DNA of 64,000 bases. It comes from Streptococcus sanguinis (lineage in GTDB: Bacteria; Bacillota; Bacilli; Lactobacillales; Streptococcaceae). A model generated the notes under the pieces. The model was not told where the DNA came from. It ran no database searches and saw only the letters and a list, made by a program, of their open reading frames with translations. Below, piece after piece: positions 27,600-37,298 of the stretch; positions within the stretch are counted from its first letter, which is position 1, and the number at the start of each line of letters is the position of its first letter. A program made the position numbers and the translations under genes. The stretch lies in NCBI RefSeq assembly GCF_019929225.1, contig NZ_JAHZPA010000002.1, positions 285,755 through 349,754 of the forward strand. The letters are read 5' to 3'.

Positions 27600-28283
27600 A
27601 TGGTCGAGACTTATAATCAAAACTCTAATCCCAATATGCGCCGGCCAGTGGTCAAAGAAGAAGTCGTAGACTTTATGAGACAGCGTCTCCAGCCGGTCAC
27701 TGGTGGACTCAAGGAGCTGGAGGATTTCGCCAGAGCTGAAAATGTGCCCGTTATTCCTCATGAGACAGTGGCTTACTTTCGTTTGCTTCTCGAAAGTCTC
27801 CAGCCAGAGAAGATTTTAGAAATCGGGACGGCTATTGGTTTTTCGGCCCTTTTGATGGCGGAGCATGCTCCTCAGGCTCAGATTACAACTATTGACCGCA
27901 ATCCAGAGATGATTGAGCTGGCCAAGGCTAATTTTGCTAAATATGACAGCCGTCAGCAAATCACGCTGCTAGAAGGTGACGCAATGGATCTGCTTGAGAC
28001 ACTGGAGGATTCCTACGACCTTGTCTTTATGGACTCTGCCAAGTCCAAGTATGTGGTCTTTCTGCCCCAAGTCCTCAAGCGCCTCAATCCTGGTGGCCTG
28101 GTCCTCATTGATGATGTCTTTCAAGGAGGAGATGTTGCCAAGCCTTTTGAAGAAATTAAGCGTGGTCAACGAGCTATTTACCGAGGACTGCACAGTCTTT
28201 TTGACGCAACTTTGGACAGTCCAGATTTAACTTCCAGTCTGCTTCCCTTAGGAGATGGGCTGCTTATGATTAGAAAAAATTGA
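27600..28283 (+). CDS. SAM-dependent O-methyltransferase (class I)
   Basis: A 227-aa enzyme of the catechol-O-methyltransferase-like family (Methyltransf_3). SAM-binding motif EIGTAIGFSALLMAEH (about residue 75), acidic residue in TTIDRNPEM, and VFMDSAKSKY and LVLIDDVFQGG for the metal/catalytic region. It begins 1 nt after the pepF stop, so it is translationally coupled. The physiological acceptor is unknown; the gene order is conserved in other streptococci. Confidence 0.9.
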   Translation: MVETYNQNSNPNMRRPVVKEEVVDFMRQRLQPVTGGLKELEDFARAENVPVIPHETVAYFRLLLESLQPEKILEIGTAIGFSALLMAEHAPQAQITTIDRNPEMIELAKANFAKYDSRQQITLLEGDAMDLLETLEDSYDLVFMDSAKSKYVVFLPQVLKRLNPGGLVLIDDVFQGGDVAKPFEEIKRGQRAIYRGLHSLFDATLDSPDLTSSLLPLGDGLLMIRKN

Positions 28284-28350
28284 CATCTCTGATTTTTTCC
28301 TAATTTCCAAAAATTTTTAGTAAAATTTAAGATATCAATTCAAATTTGTG

Positions 28351-28357
28351 CTACAAT
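28351..28357 (+). promoter_or_regulatory. Extended -10 for prsA
   Basis: TGCTACAAT gives TGn followed by TACAAT at 28352-28357, 40 bp before the ATG; no clear -35. Confidence 0.5.
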
Positions 28358-28396
28358 AGAAAACGTGAACTTTTAAGAATAAGGAGTCAATATAAA

Positions 28397-29404
28397 ATGA
28401 AGAAAAAAATATTTGCAGGAGCTGTGACACTCTTGTCAGTCGCTGTATTAGCAGCATGTTCTAACTCAGAAGGCAAGGACATCGTGACCATGAAAGGAAA
28501 CACGATTACTGTCAATGAATTCTATGATCAAGTGAAAAACAATGGTGCAGCTCAGCAAGTCTTGCTGCAGATGGCTATCAAAGACATCTTTGAAGAAAAA
28601 TACGGCAAAGATGTCAAAGACAAGGACGTTAAGGATGCTTTCGAAAAGTCTAAAACGGCTTACGGTACAGCTTTTGCCCAAGTCTTGGCTCAAAACGGAT
28701 TGACCGAAGATGCCTACAAGGAGCAAATCCGCACCAATATGCTGGTAGAGTATGCCGTTAAGAAGGCTGCTGAAAAAGAGCTGACTGACGAAAATTACAA
28801 GGCTGCCTTTGAAAACTACACGCCAGAAGTAACAGCTCAAATCATCAAGGTTGACAGTGAAGACAAAGGTAAGGAAGTTCTTGAAAAAGCTAAAGCTGAA
28901 GGAGCAGACTTCAGTCAAATCGCTAAGGAAAACTCTACCGATGCTGCCACTAAGGAAAAGGGCGGAGAAATCAAGTTTGACTCTGGCTCTACTGATGTTC
29001 CAGATGCTGTCAAAAAAGCTGCCTTTGCTTTGGAAGAAAATGGCGTTTCAGACCTTGTGACAGTGCCAGATTCACAGTACTCAGCAAGCTACTATATTGT
29101 TAAGCTGGTCAAGAAGTCAGAGAAATCTTCTAACTGGAAAGACTACAAAGACAAGCTGAAAAAGATTATCATTGCGCAAAAAGAAAAAGATACTAGCTTT
29201 ATCCAAAGCGTTGTAGCGAAAGAGCTGAAAGATGCCAACATCAAGGTTAAGGACAGTGCTTTCCAATCTATCTTTGCTCAGTATATCGAAACCACAGGTT
29301 CTTCAACTTCTTCATCAAGTGCTGCCAGCAGCTCAAAGACTTCTGAGTCTAGCTCAGCAGCTGAAAGCAGTTCAGCAGAAGCTTCTTCATCAGCTGCAGA
29401 ATAA
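28397..29404 (+). CDS. prsA: Foldase lipoprotein PrsA (parvulin-type)
   Basis: Extracellular membrane-anchored peptidyl-prolyl isomerase that helps secreted proteins fold. Start ATG 28397 after AAGGAG; an upstream in-frame start at 28346 would spoil the signal peptide. 335 aa: signal peptide with lipobox LAAC (Cys about 21), N-terminal chaperone part, parvulin core (about 145-240, with KENSTDAATKEKGGEI), and a C-terminal tail of about 35 Ser/Ala/Glu residues, a low-complexity extension. The alaS T-box promoter starts 2 nt after its stop. Confidence 0.95.
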   Translation: MKKKIFAGAVTLLSVAVLAACSNSEGKDIVTMKGNTITVNEFYDQVKNNGAAQQVLLQMAIKDIFEEKYGKDVKDKDVKDAFEKSKTAYGTAFAQVLAQNGLTEDAYKEQIRTNMLVEYAVKKAAEKELTDENYKAAFENYTPEVTAQIIKVDSEDKGKEVLEKAKAEGADFSQIAKENSTDAATKEKGGEIKFDSGSTDVPDAVKKAAFALEENGVSDLVTVPDSQYSASYYIVKLVKKSEKSSNWKDYKDKLKKIIIAQKEKDTSFIQSVVAKELKDANIKVKDSAFQSIFAQYIETTGSSTSSSSAASSSKTSESSSAAESSSAEASSSAAE

Positions 29405-29406
29405 GG

Positions 29407-29435
29407 TTGACGAAAAGACAATAAGCAAGTATAAT
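29407..29435 (+). promoter_or_regulatory. Promoter of the T-box/alaS transcript
   Basis: TTGACG (29407-29412) and TATAAT (29430-29435) are spaced exactly 17 bp, immediately after the prsA stop codon. Confidence 0.85.
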
Positions 29436-29441
29436 AAGACT

Positions 29442-29618
29442 GGTGAGAATTGATTTTTCAAGTTCTTAGTTCAGAGAATTGGCGGTGCTGCGAGCCATCT
29501 GAGACGGAGAATCATGCTACTCATCTAGCAAAATAGAATACGAAATGAGAATGACAAGTTCATTGAATGAAGGTGGTACCGCGGTTTTTCGCCCTTCGGA
29601 CAAGGAACTTGTCTTTTA
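29442..29618 (+). promoter_or_regulatory. T-box riboswitch leader (alanine)
   Basis: The T-box sequence AAGGTGGTACCGCGG (29570-29584) is present, with a stem I distal motif GGTGCTGCGAGCC upstream. A GCT codon followed by A (29516-29518) sits where the specifier is expected, fitting tRNA-Ala and the downstream alaS. GACAAGTTC (29553-29561) and GAACTTGTC (29605-29613) followed by TTTT form the terminator. Uncharged tRNA-Ala would favour the antiterminator and readthrough. Confidence 0.9.
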
Positions 29619-29640
29619 TGTTGACTCTGGAGGTAACGTA

Positions 29641-30126
29641 ATGAAAACCTATCTTGTCAAACAGAAATTTCGCTTAGGCGGCGAACGCTTTGATATCAAG
29701 GACGATCGAGGAAATGTGGATTACCAAGTGGAAGGCTCTTTCTTTCAGATTCCTAAGACTTTTACTATCTATGATAGTCAGGGACAAATCGTCAGCCAGA
29801 TTACCAAGACCCTTATAACCCTCCTGCCCCAGTTTGAAATCAAACTCAGCAGCGGGCATAGCTTTTATATCCGTAAGAAATTCTCTTTTTTGCGGGATAA
29901 ATATAAATTTGATAATTTGGGTCTTCGAGTTGAAGGGAATATCTGGGATTTAAACTTTCGTCTGCTGGATGACAGCAATCAAGTCGTTGCAGAGATTACC
30001 AAGGAGCTCTTCCATCTAACCTCTACTTATCAGGTGAGTGTCTATGATGTGACTTATTCAGATTTGGTGATTTCCCTCTGTGTCGCTATTGATTATGTCG
30101 AAATGCTGGAAAGTTCGTCGTCATAA
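29641..30126 (+). CDS. LURP-one-related (LOR/DUF567-like) protein
   Basis: A 161-aa beta-rich protein of the LURP-one/tubby-like fold, function unknown. Typical alternation of 'FxIxDxxG' strands is visible: RFDIKDDRGNVDYQVEG, FTIYDSQGQIVSQITK and FRLLDDSNQVVAEITK. The start at 29641 follows GGAGG; a longer frame from 29545 overlaps the T-box and is rejected. It lies between the alanine T-box and alaS, so it should rise with AlaRS when alanine is short. Confidence 0.82.
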   Translation: MKTYLVKQKFRLGGERFDIKDDRGNVDYQVEGSFFQIPKTFTIYDSQGQIVSQITKTLITLLPQFEIKLSSGHSFYIRKKFSFLRDKYKFDNLGLRVEGNIWDLNFRLLDDSNQVVAEITKELFHLTSTYQVSVYDVTYSDLVISLCVAIDYVEMLESSSS

Positions 30127-30164
30127 TGCAATTATTTTTAGAAAAAAATTAAGGAGAAAAAGAA

Positions 30165-32783
30165 ATGAAACAAATGTCAAGTGCTCAGGTTCGTCAAATG
30201 TGGCTGGATTTTTGGGCAACTAAAGGTCATGCAGTAGAACCGTCTGTCAGCTTGGTGCCGGTCAACGATCCAACCTTGCTCTGGATTAACTCTGGTGTAG
30301 CGACTCTCAAGAAATACTTCGATGGAACTATTATTCCGGAAAATCCTCGAATTACCAATGCGCAAAAAGCCATCCGTACCAACGACATTGAAAACGTGGG
30401 GAAGACTGCGCGTCACCATACCATGTTTGAAATGTTGGGGAACTTCTCTATCGGGGATTACTTCCGTGATGAAGCCATCACTTGGGCTTATGAGCTTTTG
30501 ACAAGCCCAGAGTGGTTTGATTTTCCCAAAGACAAGCTCTACATGACCTACTATCCAGACGACAAGGACTCATACAACCGCTGGATTGCTATGGGAGTTG
30601 AGCCCAGTCATTTGATTCCGATTGAGGATAATTTCTGGGAAATCGGTGCGGGACCTTCTGGACCGGATACAGAGATTTTCTTTGACCGGGGTGAGGCTTT
30701 TGATCCAGAAAATATTGGGGTCCGTCTCTTAGAAGAAGATATTGAAAACGACCGTTATATCGAAATCTGGAATATCGTCTTGTCACAATTCAACGCAGAC
30801 CCTGCTGTACCGCGTAGCGAGTACAAGGAATTGCCACATAAGAACATTGATACGGGCGCTGGTTTGGAGCGTTTGGTCGCTGTTATCCAAGGGGCTAAGA
30901 CCAACTTTGAGACTGACCTCTTCATGCCAATTATTCGTGAAGTAGAGAAGCTGTCTGGCAAGGTCTATGACCAAGATGGCGACAATATGAGTTTCAAGGT
31001 TATCGCAGACCATATTCGTTCGCTTTCCTTTGCCATTGGTGATGGGGCTCTTCCTGGAAATGAAGGCCGTGGTTATGTCCTTCGTCGTCTGCTTCGTCGT
31101 GCTTCAATGCATGGTCAAAAGCTGGGTATCAATGAGCCTTTCCTTTACAAACTGGTTCCAACTGTGGGCAAGATTATGGAAAGCTACTACCCAGAAGTTC
31201 TTGAAAAGCAAGACTTTATCGAAAAGATTATCAAGAGTGAGGAAGAATCTTTTGCTCGTACTCTGCACTCTGGTCAACACTTTGCAGAAACAATTGTGGC
31301 AGATTTGAAAGCTAAGGGACAAACTGTTATTGCTGGTCAAGATGCCTTCAAACTCTACGATACTTACGGTTTCCCGCTGGAGTTGACTGAAGAAATTGCT
31401 GAAGAAGCAGGCATGACTGTGGACCGAGCTGGCTTTGAAGCGGCTATGAAAGAGCAGCAGGATCGGGCGCGTGCTTCTGTCGTCAAGGGTGGATCAATGG
31501 GCATGCAAAATGAAACCCTGCAGGCCATCACTGTAGAGAGTGTCTTTAATTACGAAAAAGAAGAGCTGACTGCTGAACTCCTTGCTATCGTGGCGGATGA
31601 TGCAGCAGTGGAGTCAGTTGAGACAGGAACAGCTGCCCTCATCTTTGCAGAAACACCATTCTACGCAGAAATGGGTGGTCAGGTAGCCGACCACGGTCAA
31701 ATCTTTGATGGAGCAGGCAATCTGGTAGCGCAAGTTACGGACGTGCAAAAAGCACCAAATGGTCAGCCACTGCATACTGTAGAAGTTTTGGCTCCTCTGG
31801 CTCTGGGTCAAAGCTATAAACTGGAAATTGACCACAGCCGTCGCCATCGTGTGATGAAAAACCACACGGCAACTCACCTCTTGCATGCAGCCCTGCATAA
31901 TGTTCTTGGTAACCATGCAACCCAGGCAGGCTCTCTGAACGAAGTAGAATTCCTGCGCTTCGACTTTACGCATTTCCAAGCGGTGACAGCAGAAGAGCTG
32001 CGCGCTATCGAGCAAGAAGTCAATGAGAAAATCTGGGAAGCCCTTGCCATAGAGACAGTAGAGACAGATATTGACACGGCTAAGGAAATGGGTGCTATGG
32101 CACTCTTTGGCGAAAAATATGGTAAAGAAGTTCGCGTCGTAACCATCGGCGACTACTCTGTCGAGCTTTGCGGAGGAACCCACGTAGGTAATACTTCTGA
32201 AATCGGCATTTTCAAGGTTGTCAAAGAAGAGGGTATCGGATCTGGAACTCGCCGTATCTTGGCGGTCACCAGCAAGGAAGCTTTTGAAGCCTACCGTGAG
32301 GAAGAAGAGGCGCTCAAGGCTATCGCTGCGACTCTCAAGGCACCGCAAATCAAGGAAGTGCCTCACAAGGTAGAAGCGTTGCAAGAGCAGCTGCGTCAAC
32401 TCCAAAAAGAGAATGCAGAGCTCAAGGAAAAGGCAGCAGCAGCGGCCTCTGGTGAAGTCTTCAAGAATATTCAAGAAGCAAATGGACATAGCTTTATCGC
32501 TAGTCAGGTCTCTGTGTCTGATGCAGGTGCCCTACGTACCTTCGCGGACACTTGGAAGCAGAAGGACTATTCAGATGTTCTCGTACTGGTCGCAGCAATT
32601 GGAGACAAGGTCAATGTCCTTGCAGCCAGCAAGACCAAGGACATCCATGCTGGTAATCTGATTAAGGAATTGGCGCCGATTGTAGATGGTCGAGGCGGCG
32701 GTAAGCCAGACATGGCTATGGCCGGTGGCAGCAAGCAATCAGCTATTCCAGACCTGCTAGCAGCAGTTGCTGAGAAGTTGTAA
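30165..32783 (+). CDS. alaS: Alanyl-tRNA synthetase
   Basis: Charges tRNA-Ala. Full length, 872 aa: class II catalytic domain (about 1-240), tRNA recognition (about 240-450), editing domain with HTATHLLH (about 568) and CGGTH (about 670) zinc/editing motifs, and a C-terminal coiled coil and C-Ala domain. Shine-Dalgarno AAGGAG. It is second in the T-box controlled operon and is followed by a terminator. Confidence 0.97.
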   Translation: MKQMSSAQVRQMWLDFWATKGHAVEPSVSLVPVNDPTLLWINSGVATLKKYFDGTIIPENPRITNAQKAIRTNDIENVGKTARHHTMFEMLGNFSIGDYFRDEAITWAYELLTSPEWFDFPKDKLYMTYYPDDKDSYNRWIAMGVEPSHLIPIEDNFWEIGAGPSGPDTEIFFDRGEAFDPENIGVRLLEEDIENDRYIEIWNIVLSQFNADPAVPRSEYKELPHKNIDTGAGLERLVAVIQGAKTNFETDLFMPIIREVEKLSGKVYDQDGDNMSFKVIADHIRSLSFAIGDGALPGNEGRGYVLRRLLRRASMHGQKLGINEPFLYKLVPTVGKIMESYYPEVLEKQDFIEKIIKSEEESFARTLHSGQHFAETIVADLKAKGQTVIAGQDAFKLYDTYGFPLELTEEIAEEAGMTVDRAGFEAAMKEQQDRARASVVKGGSMGMQNETLQAITVESVFNYEKEELTAELLAIVADDAAVESVETGTAALIFAETPFYAEMGGQVADHGQIFDGAGNLVAQVTDVQKAPNGQPLHTVEVLAPLALGQSYKLEIDHSRRHRVMKNHTATHLLHAALHNVLGNHATQAGSLNEVEFLRFDFTHFQAVTAEELRAIEQEVNEKIWEALAIETVETDIDTAKEMGAMALFGEKYGKEVRVVTIGDYSVELCGGTHVGNTSEIGIFKVVKEEGIGSGTRRILAVTSKEAFEAYREEEEALKAIAATLKAPQIKEVPHKVEALQEQLRQLQKENAELKEKAAAAASGEVFKNIQEANGHSFIASQVSVSDAGALRTFADTWKQKDYSDVLVLVAAIGDKVNVLAASKTKDIHAGNLIKELAPIVDGRGGGKPDMAMAGGSKQSAIPDLLAAVAEKL

Positions 32784-32807
32784 TATTAGATAACAGATAG
32801 ATGAAAA

Positions 32808-32835
32808 GGTCTGCTCTTTGGGCAGATCTTTTTTT
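32808..32835 (+). terminator. Terminator after alaS
   Basis: AGGTCTGC and GCAGATCT pair around TCTTTGG, followed by seven T residues. Confidence 0.88.
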
Positions 32836-32939
32836 GTACTCTTAGCTCTCTTACTTCTCTATATGAGAAGCAAATAGGCCGCTTTTCGGCAAGAAAGTAT
32901 GAATTGTTTTAGAATAAATAATGATATTTTCAAAAATAT

Positions 32940-33008
32940 TGCATAAAAATACAGAAAACACTTGACAAAGGGAAGATATACGAGTAAAATAAAACGCATA
33001 TTTATACG
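32940..33008 (+). promoter_or_regulatory. argC promoter with two ARG-box-like operators
   Basis: TTGACA (32962-32967) and TAAAAT (32985-32990) are 17 bp apart. TGCATAAAAATACA (32940-32953) and CGCATATTTATACG (32995-33008) flank it, close to the ArgR-family pattern TGnATwwwwATnCA; the first misses nothing in that pattern and the second differs at both end bases. The centres are 55 bp apart, about five helical turns, suggesting ArgR repression, possibly by looping. Confidence 0.7.
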
Positions 33009-33024
33009 GAGGTGTTTTAAAAAT

Positions 33025-34047
33025 ATGCGAATTTCAATTGTAGGAATTACTGGTTACTCAGGTATGGAACTCCTCCGTATTTTACTGCAACATCCGCAGG
33101 CGGAAGTCGTTTCCCTTCATGCCAGCCAAGATATGGAGTCTCCAGTGTCAGAGCTTTATCCTCATTTGAAGGGGATTTGCGACCTGAAAATAGAAGTTTT
33201 TGACAGTCAGGAAATTATGCGACGAGCAGATCTTGTTTTCTTTGCAACATCAAGCGGAGTAGCTAAAGATTTGTCAAAAGACTTTGTAGAAGCGGGATTT
33301 CCAGTCATTGACCTTTCTGGTGATCATCGTTTGCCAGGGAATATTTATAAAAAATGGTATCAGAAAGAGCCAGCTGAAGAATATGTTCAAAAAGCGTTTA
33401 TTTATGGACTGTCTGAATTTACAGATGTCAGAGGGAAGCGATTTATTGCCAATCCCGGCTGCTATGCGACGGCTACAGAGTTGGCTTTGATTCCATTGCT
33501 GCAGGCTCAGGCTATTGAGTTGGACTCCATTATTGTTGATGCCAAGAGTGGCTTGACAGGGGCGGGGAAAAATCCAGCTGCATCCAGCCATTTTGTCCAT
33601 GTGCACGACAACTATGTGACTTACAAGTTAAATCAACATCAGCATATTCCGGAGATTGTGCAGCAGTTGCAGCTTTTTGATGAGAGATTGCAGCAGATTC
33701 AGTTTTCAACTTCCCTTATTCCGCTCAATCGTGGTATCGTGGCGACAGTTTATAGTAAGTTGAAAACACCTTTGACTCGAGAAGAGCTGACTGCTATTTA
33801 CCAAGATTGCTATCAGGATAAGCCTTTTGTCCGTATCCAAGCTGCTCTGCCGAGTCTGCACCAGGTTGTCGGTACTAATTATACAGATATTGGTTTTGAC
33901 TATAATCCTGTAACAAACATTTTAACGGTAGTAGCTGTGCTGGATAACTTGATTAAGGGGGCTGCTGGTCAGGCGGTTCAAAATATGAATCTAATGCTGG
34001 GCTTTCCCGAAACAGATGGCCTGCTCAGTCAACCGTCCTATGTCTAG
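33025..34047 (+). CDS. argC: N-acetyl-gamma-glutamyl-phosphate reductase
   Basis: Third step of arginine biosynthesis: NADPH reduction of acetylglutamyl phosphate to the semialdehyde. The start is ATG 33025 after ACGGAGGTG; the upstream in-frame TTG at 32962 is the -35 hexamer. 340 aa, with N-terminal [14 protein letters not shown] nucleotide loop and catalytic [13 protein letters not shown]. First gene of argCJBD. Confidence 0.96.
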   Translation: MRISIVGITGYSGMELLRILLQHPQAEVVSLHASQDMESPVSELYPHLKGICDLKIEVFDSQEIMRRADLVFFATSSGVAKDLSKDFVEAGFPVIDLSGDHRLPGNIYKKWYQKEPAEEYVQKAFIYGLSEFTDVRGKRFIANPGCYATATELALIPLLQAQAIELDSIIVDAKSGLTGAGKNPAASSHFVHVHDNYVTYKLNQHQHIPEIVQQLQLFDERLQQIQFSTSLIPLNRGIVATVYSKLKTPLTREELTAIYQDCYQDKPFVRIQAALPSLHQVVGTNYTDIGFDYNPVTNILTVVAVLDNLIKGAAGQAVQNMNLMLGFPETDGLLSQPSYV

Positions 34048-34064
34048 ATGAGAAAGGGTTAAAT

Positions 34065-35258
34065 ATGAAGATTATTGATGGAACGATTGCCAGTCCGCTA
34101 GGCTTTTCGGCTGACGGTTTACACGCTGGCTTTAAGAAAAAGAAGTTGGATTTTGGCTGGATTGTCTCAGAAGTACCGGCTAGTGTGGCAGGAGTTTATA
34201 CTACTAATAAGGTTATCGCTGCTCCGCTTCTAGTGACCAAAGCATCAATCCAAAAGAGCCAGAAATTGCAGGCAATAGTGGTTAATTCTGGTGTTGCTAA
34301 TTCTTGTACAGGCCAGCAGGGACTGGACGCTGCCTATGAGATGCAGCGATTGACTGCTCAAAAGCTGAAGATTGAGTCCGACTTGGTAGGTCTGGCTTCT
34401 ACAGGAGTCATCGGTGAGCAACTTCCAATGGATGCTCTGAAAAATGGTCTGTCACAGATTCTGGTGAGTGGCAAGGCAGAAGATTTTGCTGAGGCTATCT
34501 TGACGACAGATACTTGCACCAAGACCTGTGTAGTCACAGAAGAGTTTGGCTCAGATTTGGTGACTATGGCAGGGGTGGCTAAGGGATCGGGCATGATTCA
34601 TCCGAATATGGCGACCATGCTGGCCTTTATCACCTGTGACGCTAATATTTCTAGTGATACCCTACAAGCGGCTCTCAGTCAGCATGTAGAGTCAACTTTC
34701 AACCAAATCACGGTGGATGGAGATACATCAACCAATGATATGGTGCTAGTCATGGCGAACGGCTACCGACAAAACGAAGAAATTCTGCCAGATACAGAAG
34801 AATTTGAAAAGTTTTCCAAGATGCTCCGCTATCTTATGGCTGACTTGGCTAAGAAAATTGCCAAGGATGGCGAAGGAGCAACTAAGCTGATTGAAGTCAA
34901 TGTTCGGCATGCCAAGGATGAACAGAGTGGCCGTATGATTGCTAAGAGTGTCGTTGGATCTAGCCTGGTCAAAACGGCTATTTTTGGTCAAGATCCCAAT
35001 TGGGGCCGAATCTTAGCAGCTATCGGCTATGCGGGAGCAGATGTCTCGGTGGATTATATTGATATTTGGATTGAAGGGATTCCAGTTATGCAGGCTTCTA
35101 GCCCTGTGGCTTTTGACCCCGAGGAAACAAGTGATGCCATGGCTGGAGAGCTGCTAACCTTGACCATTGACCTACACGATGGGGACGCTGAAGCTCAGGC
35201 CTGGGGCTGCGATCTATCCTATGATTATGTGAAAATCAATGCCCTCTATAGAACCTAA
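34065..35258 (+). CDS. argJ: Bifunctional ornithine acetyltransferase / N-acetylglutamate synthase
   Basis: Transfers acetyl from acetylornithine to glutamate (and may use acetyl-CoA), recycling the acetyl group. 397 aa; the self-cleavage site in GSGMIHPNMATMLAF (Ala-Thr, about residue 188) separates alpha and beta chains. Presence of argJ explains the absence of argA and argE from the cluster. 17 bp after argC. Mono- or bifunctionality cannot be told from sequence. Confidence 0.95.
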   Translation: MKIIDGTIASPLGFSADGLHAGFKKKKLDFGWIVSEVPASVAGVYTTNKVIAAPLLVTKASIQKSQKLQAIVVNSGVANSCTGQQGLDAAYEMQRLTAQKLKIESDLVGLASTGVIGEQLPMDALKNGLSQILVSGKAEDFAEAILTTDTCTKTCVVTEEFGSDLVTMAGVAKGSGMIHPNMATMLAFITCDANISSDTLQAALSQHVESTFNQITVDGDTSTNDMVLVMANGYRQNEEILPDTEEFEKFSKMLRYLMADLAKKIAKDGEGATKLIEVNVRHAKDEQSGRMIAKSVVGSSLVKTAIFGQDPNWGRILAAIGYAGADVSVDYIDIWIEGIPVMQASSPVAFDPEETSDAMAGELLTLTIDLHDGDAEAQAWGCDLSYDYVKINALYRT

Positions 35259-35269
35259 GGAGAAATGCA

Positions 35270-36007
35270 ATGAAAGATGTGATTGTTATAAAAATTGGCG
35301 GTGTTGCTGCGCAAAAGCTGTCTGATAAGTTTATCAAGCAAATGCAAGCATGGATAGCAGCTGGTAAGAAAATCGTGATCGTTCATGGGGGCGGTCTGGT
35401 CATTAACCAACTCATGAAAGAGCGCCAGCTGCCTACTCGCAAGGTTAAGGGGTTGCGGGTGACAGCTAAGTCTGACTTGCCCATCATTGAGCAGGCCCTG
35501 CTAGGTCAAGTCGGCCGGACGCTGACACAAGAACTGAACGACTCAGATATTGAAAGCCTTCAACTGGTTTCACATTTGGGAAAGACAGTTTCGGCAGATT
35601 TTATCGATAAAGACCTCTATGGCTATGTCGGTGATGTGACAGCGATTCAAACTGCTTATTTAGAGCAGCTGCTGGCTGCGGACATAGTCCCAGTGCTGGC
35701 TTCGCTAGGGGAAAATGCGGCTGGCGAGTTCTTAAATATCAATGCAGACTATCTAGCAGCGGCAGTTGCTAGCAGCTTGCAGGCAGAGAAGCTAATCCTG
35801 ATGACAGATATAGAAGGAGTTCTAGAGGACAAAAAGGTCCTGCCCCAGCTTCTGACCAGTCAGGTTTCCAAGAAGATACAGACAGGTGTCATCAAGGGCG
35901 GCATGATTCCCAAGATTGAGAGTGCTGTTCAAACTGTGCTTTCCGGTGTCGGGCAGGTTCTGATTGGTGATAATCTTTTGACGGGCACCTTGATAGCAGA
36001 GGGATAA
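35270..36007 (+). CDS. argB: Acetylglutamate kinase
   Basis: Phosphorylates N-acetylglutamate, the second step of the pathway. At 245 aa it is a short form with VIKIGGVAAQ at the N-terminus and VHGGGLVINQ (about residue 40); the end ILMTDIEGVL and GVIKGGMIPKIESA is typical. 11 bp after argJ, Shine-Dalgarno AAGGAG. No N-terminal arginine-sensing extension is visible. Confidence 0.94.
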   Translation: MKDVIVIKIGGVAAQKLSDKFIKQMQAWIAAGKKIVIVHGGGLVINQLMKERQLPTRKVKGLRVTAKSDLPIIEQALLGQVGRTLTQELNDSDIESLQLVSHLGKTVSADFIDKDLYGYVGDVTAIQTAYLEQLLAADIVPVLASLGENAAGEFLNINADYLAAAVASSLQAEKLILMTDIEGVLEDKKVLPQLLTSQVSKKIQTGVIKGGMIPKIESAVQTVLSGVGQVLIGDNLLTGTLIAEG

Positions 36008-36009
36008 CG

Positions 36010-37152
36010 ATGACTTATTTATTTGAAAACTACAAGAGGGCACCTATTGAGTTTGTTAAAGCAGTGGGCTCTTATCTGATTGACAGTGAGGGAAAGACTT
36101 ATTTGGACTTTTCATCGGGGATTGGCGTAACCAATCTTGGCTTTCACCCGCAGGTCCAGCAGGCTTTGATCCAGCAAGCAGGGTGCATCTGGCACAGTCC
36201 CAATCTCTATCTTAGCTCTCTGCAAGAGCAGGTGGCTCAAGAGTTGGCAGGTTCTTATGATTATTTGGCTTTTTTCTGTAATAGCGGAGCAGAAGCCAAT
36301 GAAGCTGCTATTAAGCTAGCCCGCAAAGCTGCTGGCAAGCAAGGCATTATCACTTTTCAGCAATCCTTTCATGGTCGGACCTTTGGCGCAATGGCCGCAA
36401 CAGGACAGGATAAGATTAAGGAAGGATTTGGTGATGGGGTGCCTCACTTCAGCTATGCGGTTTACAATGATCTTGCCAGCGTAGAAAAGTTGGTCAATCA
36501 GGATACGGCAGCTGTCATGTTGGAATTGGTCCAAGGAGAATCAGGAGTTCGTCCAGCAGAAGCAGCTTTTGTCAAAGACTTGGCTGATTTTTGCCGACGA
36601 GAGGAGATTTTGCTGATTGTTGATGAGGTCCAGACAGGTATGGGGCGCACGGGTCAGCTTTATTCCTTTGAGCACTATGGGATTATACCGGATATTGTGA
36701 CACTGGCTAAGGGTCTGGCCAATGGCCTACCCTCTGGCGCTCTATTAGGAAAATCAAGCTTGGCTCCTGCTTTTGGACCTGGCAGTCATGGTTCTACCTT
36801 TGGTGGCAATAAATTAGCCATGGCAGCCGCCTTGGAGACCTTGCATATAATGAAAGAGGCGGGCTTTATGGAAGAAGTCAGGTCTAAGAGTGCCATCTTA
36901 CTGGAGCAGCTGCAGTTTGCTTTTCAGGACCATCCAAAGATTTCTGCTGTTCGAGGCCTGGGCATGATGATTGGGATTGAAACAAGTGCCAGTCTGTCAA
37001 AGATTGTTGAAGCCGCTCGTCAGAAGGGCTTGATTATCCTGACAGCCGGAGAGAATGTTATCCGTCTCCTGCCGCCTTTGACTATCAACAGGGAGGAAAT
37101 TCAGCAAGGGATTGCTATTTTAAAAGAAGTATTTTCAGAATTAGATGAATAA
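36010..37152 (+). CDS. argD: Acetylornithine aminotransferase
   Basis: PLP enzyme of 380 aa that converts acetylglutamate semialdehyde to acetylornithine. Class III aminotransferase landmarks: FCNSGAEANEAAIKLAR, IVDEVQTGMGRTG and the PLP lysine in VTLAKGLANGLP (about residue 237). It starts 2 bp after argB. The four genes supply ornithine; argF, argG and argH are not in the window. Confidence 0.95.
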   Translation: MTYLFENYKRAPIEFVKAVGSYLIDSEGKTYLDFSSGIGVTNLGFHPQVQQALIQQAGCIWHSPNLYLSSLQEQVAQELAGSYDYLAFFCNSGAEANEAAIKLARKAAGKQGIITFQQSFHGRTFGAMAATGQDKIKEGFGDGVPHFSYAVYNDLASVEKLVNQDTAAVMLELVQGESGVRPAEAAFVKDLADFCRREEILLIVDEVQTGMGRTGQLYSFEHYGIIPDIVTLAKGLANGLPSGALLGKSSLAPAFGPGSHGSTFGGNKLAMAAALETLHIMKEAGFMEEVRSKSAILLEQLQFAFQDHPKISAVRGLGMMIGIETSASLSKIVEAARQKGLIILTAGENVIRLLPPLTINREEIQQGIAILKEVFSELDE

Positions 37153-37159
37153 AGGAAAA

Positions 37160-37187
37160 GGATTCAGTTTGAGCTGGATTCTTTTTT
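37160..37187 (+). terminator. Terminator after argD
   Basis: GGATTCAG and CTGGATTC form an 8-bp stem with two G-T pairs, then TTTTTT. Confidence 0.78.
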
Positions 37188-37227
37188 ATCTATGATAATG
37201 GTGTTCTTGACAATGATTATTATTTTT

Positions 37228-37269
37228 TTGACAAATATACTTGTCAAAAAGAAAAGAATCTGTTACAAT
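37228..37269 (+). promoter_or_regulatory. Promoter with palindromic operator for the XRE/CPBP operon
   Basis: TTGACAAATATACTTGTCAA (37228-37247) is an inverted repeat with 7-bp arms. Its right arm supplies the -35 TTGTCA (37241-37246), 17 bp from TACAAT (37264-37269; TGT before it makes an extended -10). A repressor on this dyad would shut the promoter; the XRE protein encoded in the operon is the obvious candidate. Confidence 0.75.
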
Positions 37270-37298
37270 ACTTTTGAACAGGAAATGGAGGGACGCTT

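Noticed and set aside
31614..32489. 291-aa minus-strand frame
   Set aside because: Antisense to alaS; cysteine/phenylalanine-rich composition typical of a reverse shadow, no Shine-Dalgarno.
32962..33024. Longer N-terminus for argC from TTG 32962
   Set aside because: The TTG is within the -35 hexamer of the promoter; ATG 33025 has the Shine-Dalgarno and fits family length.
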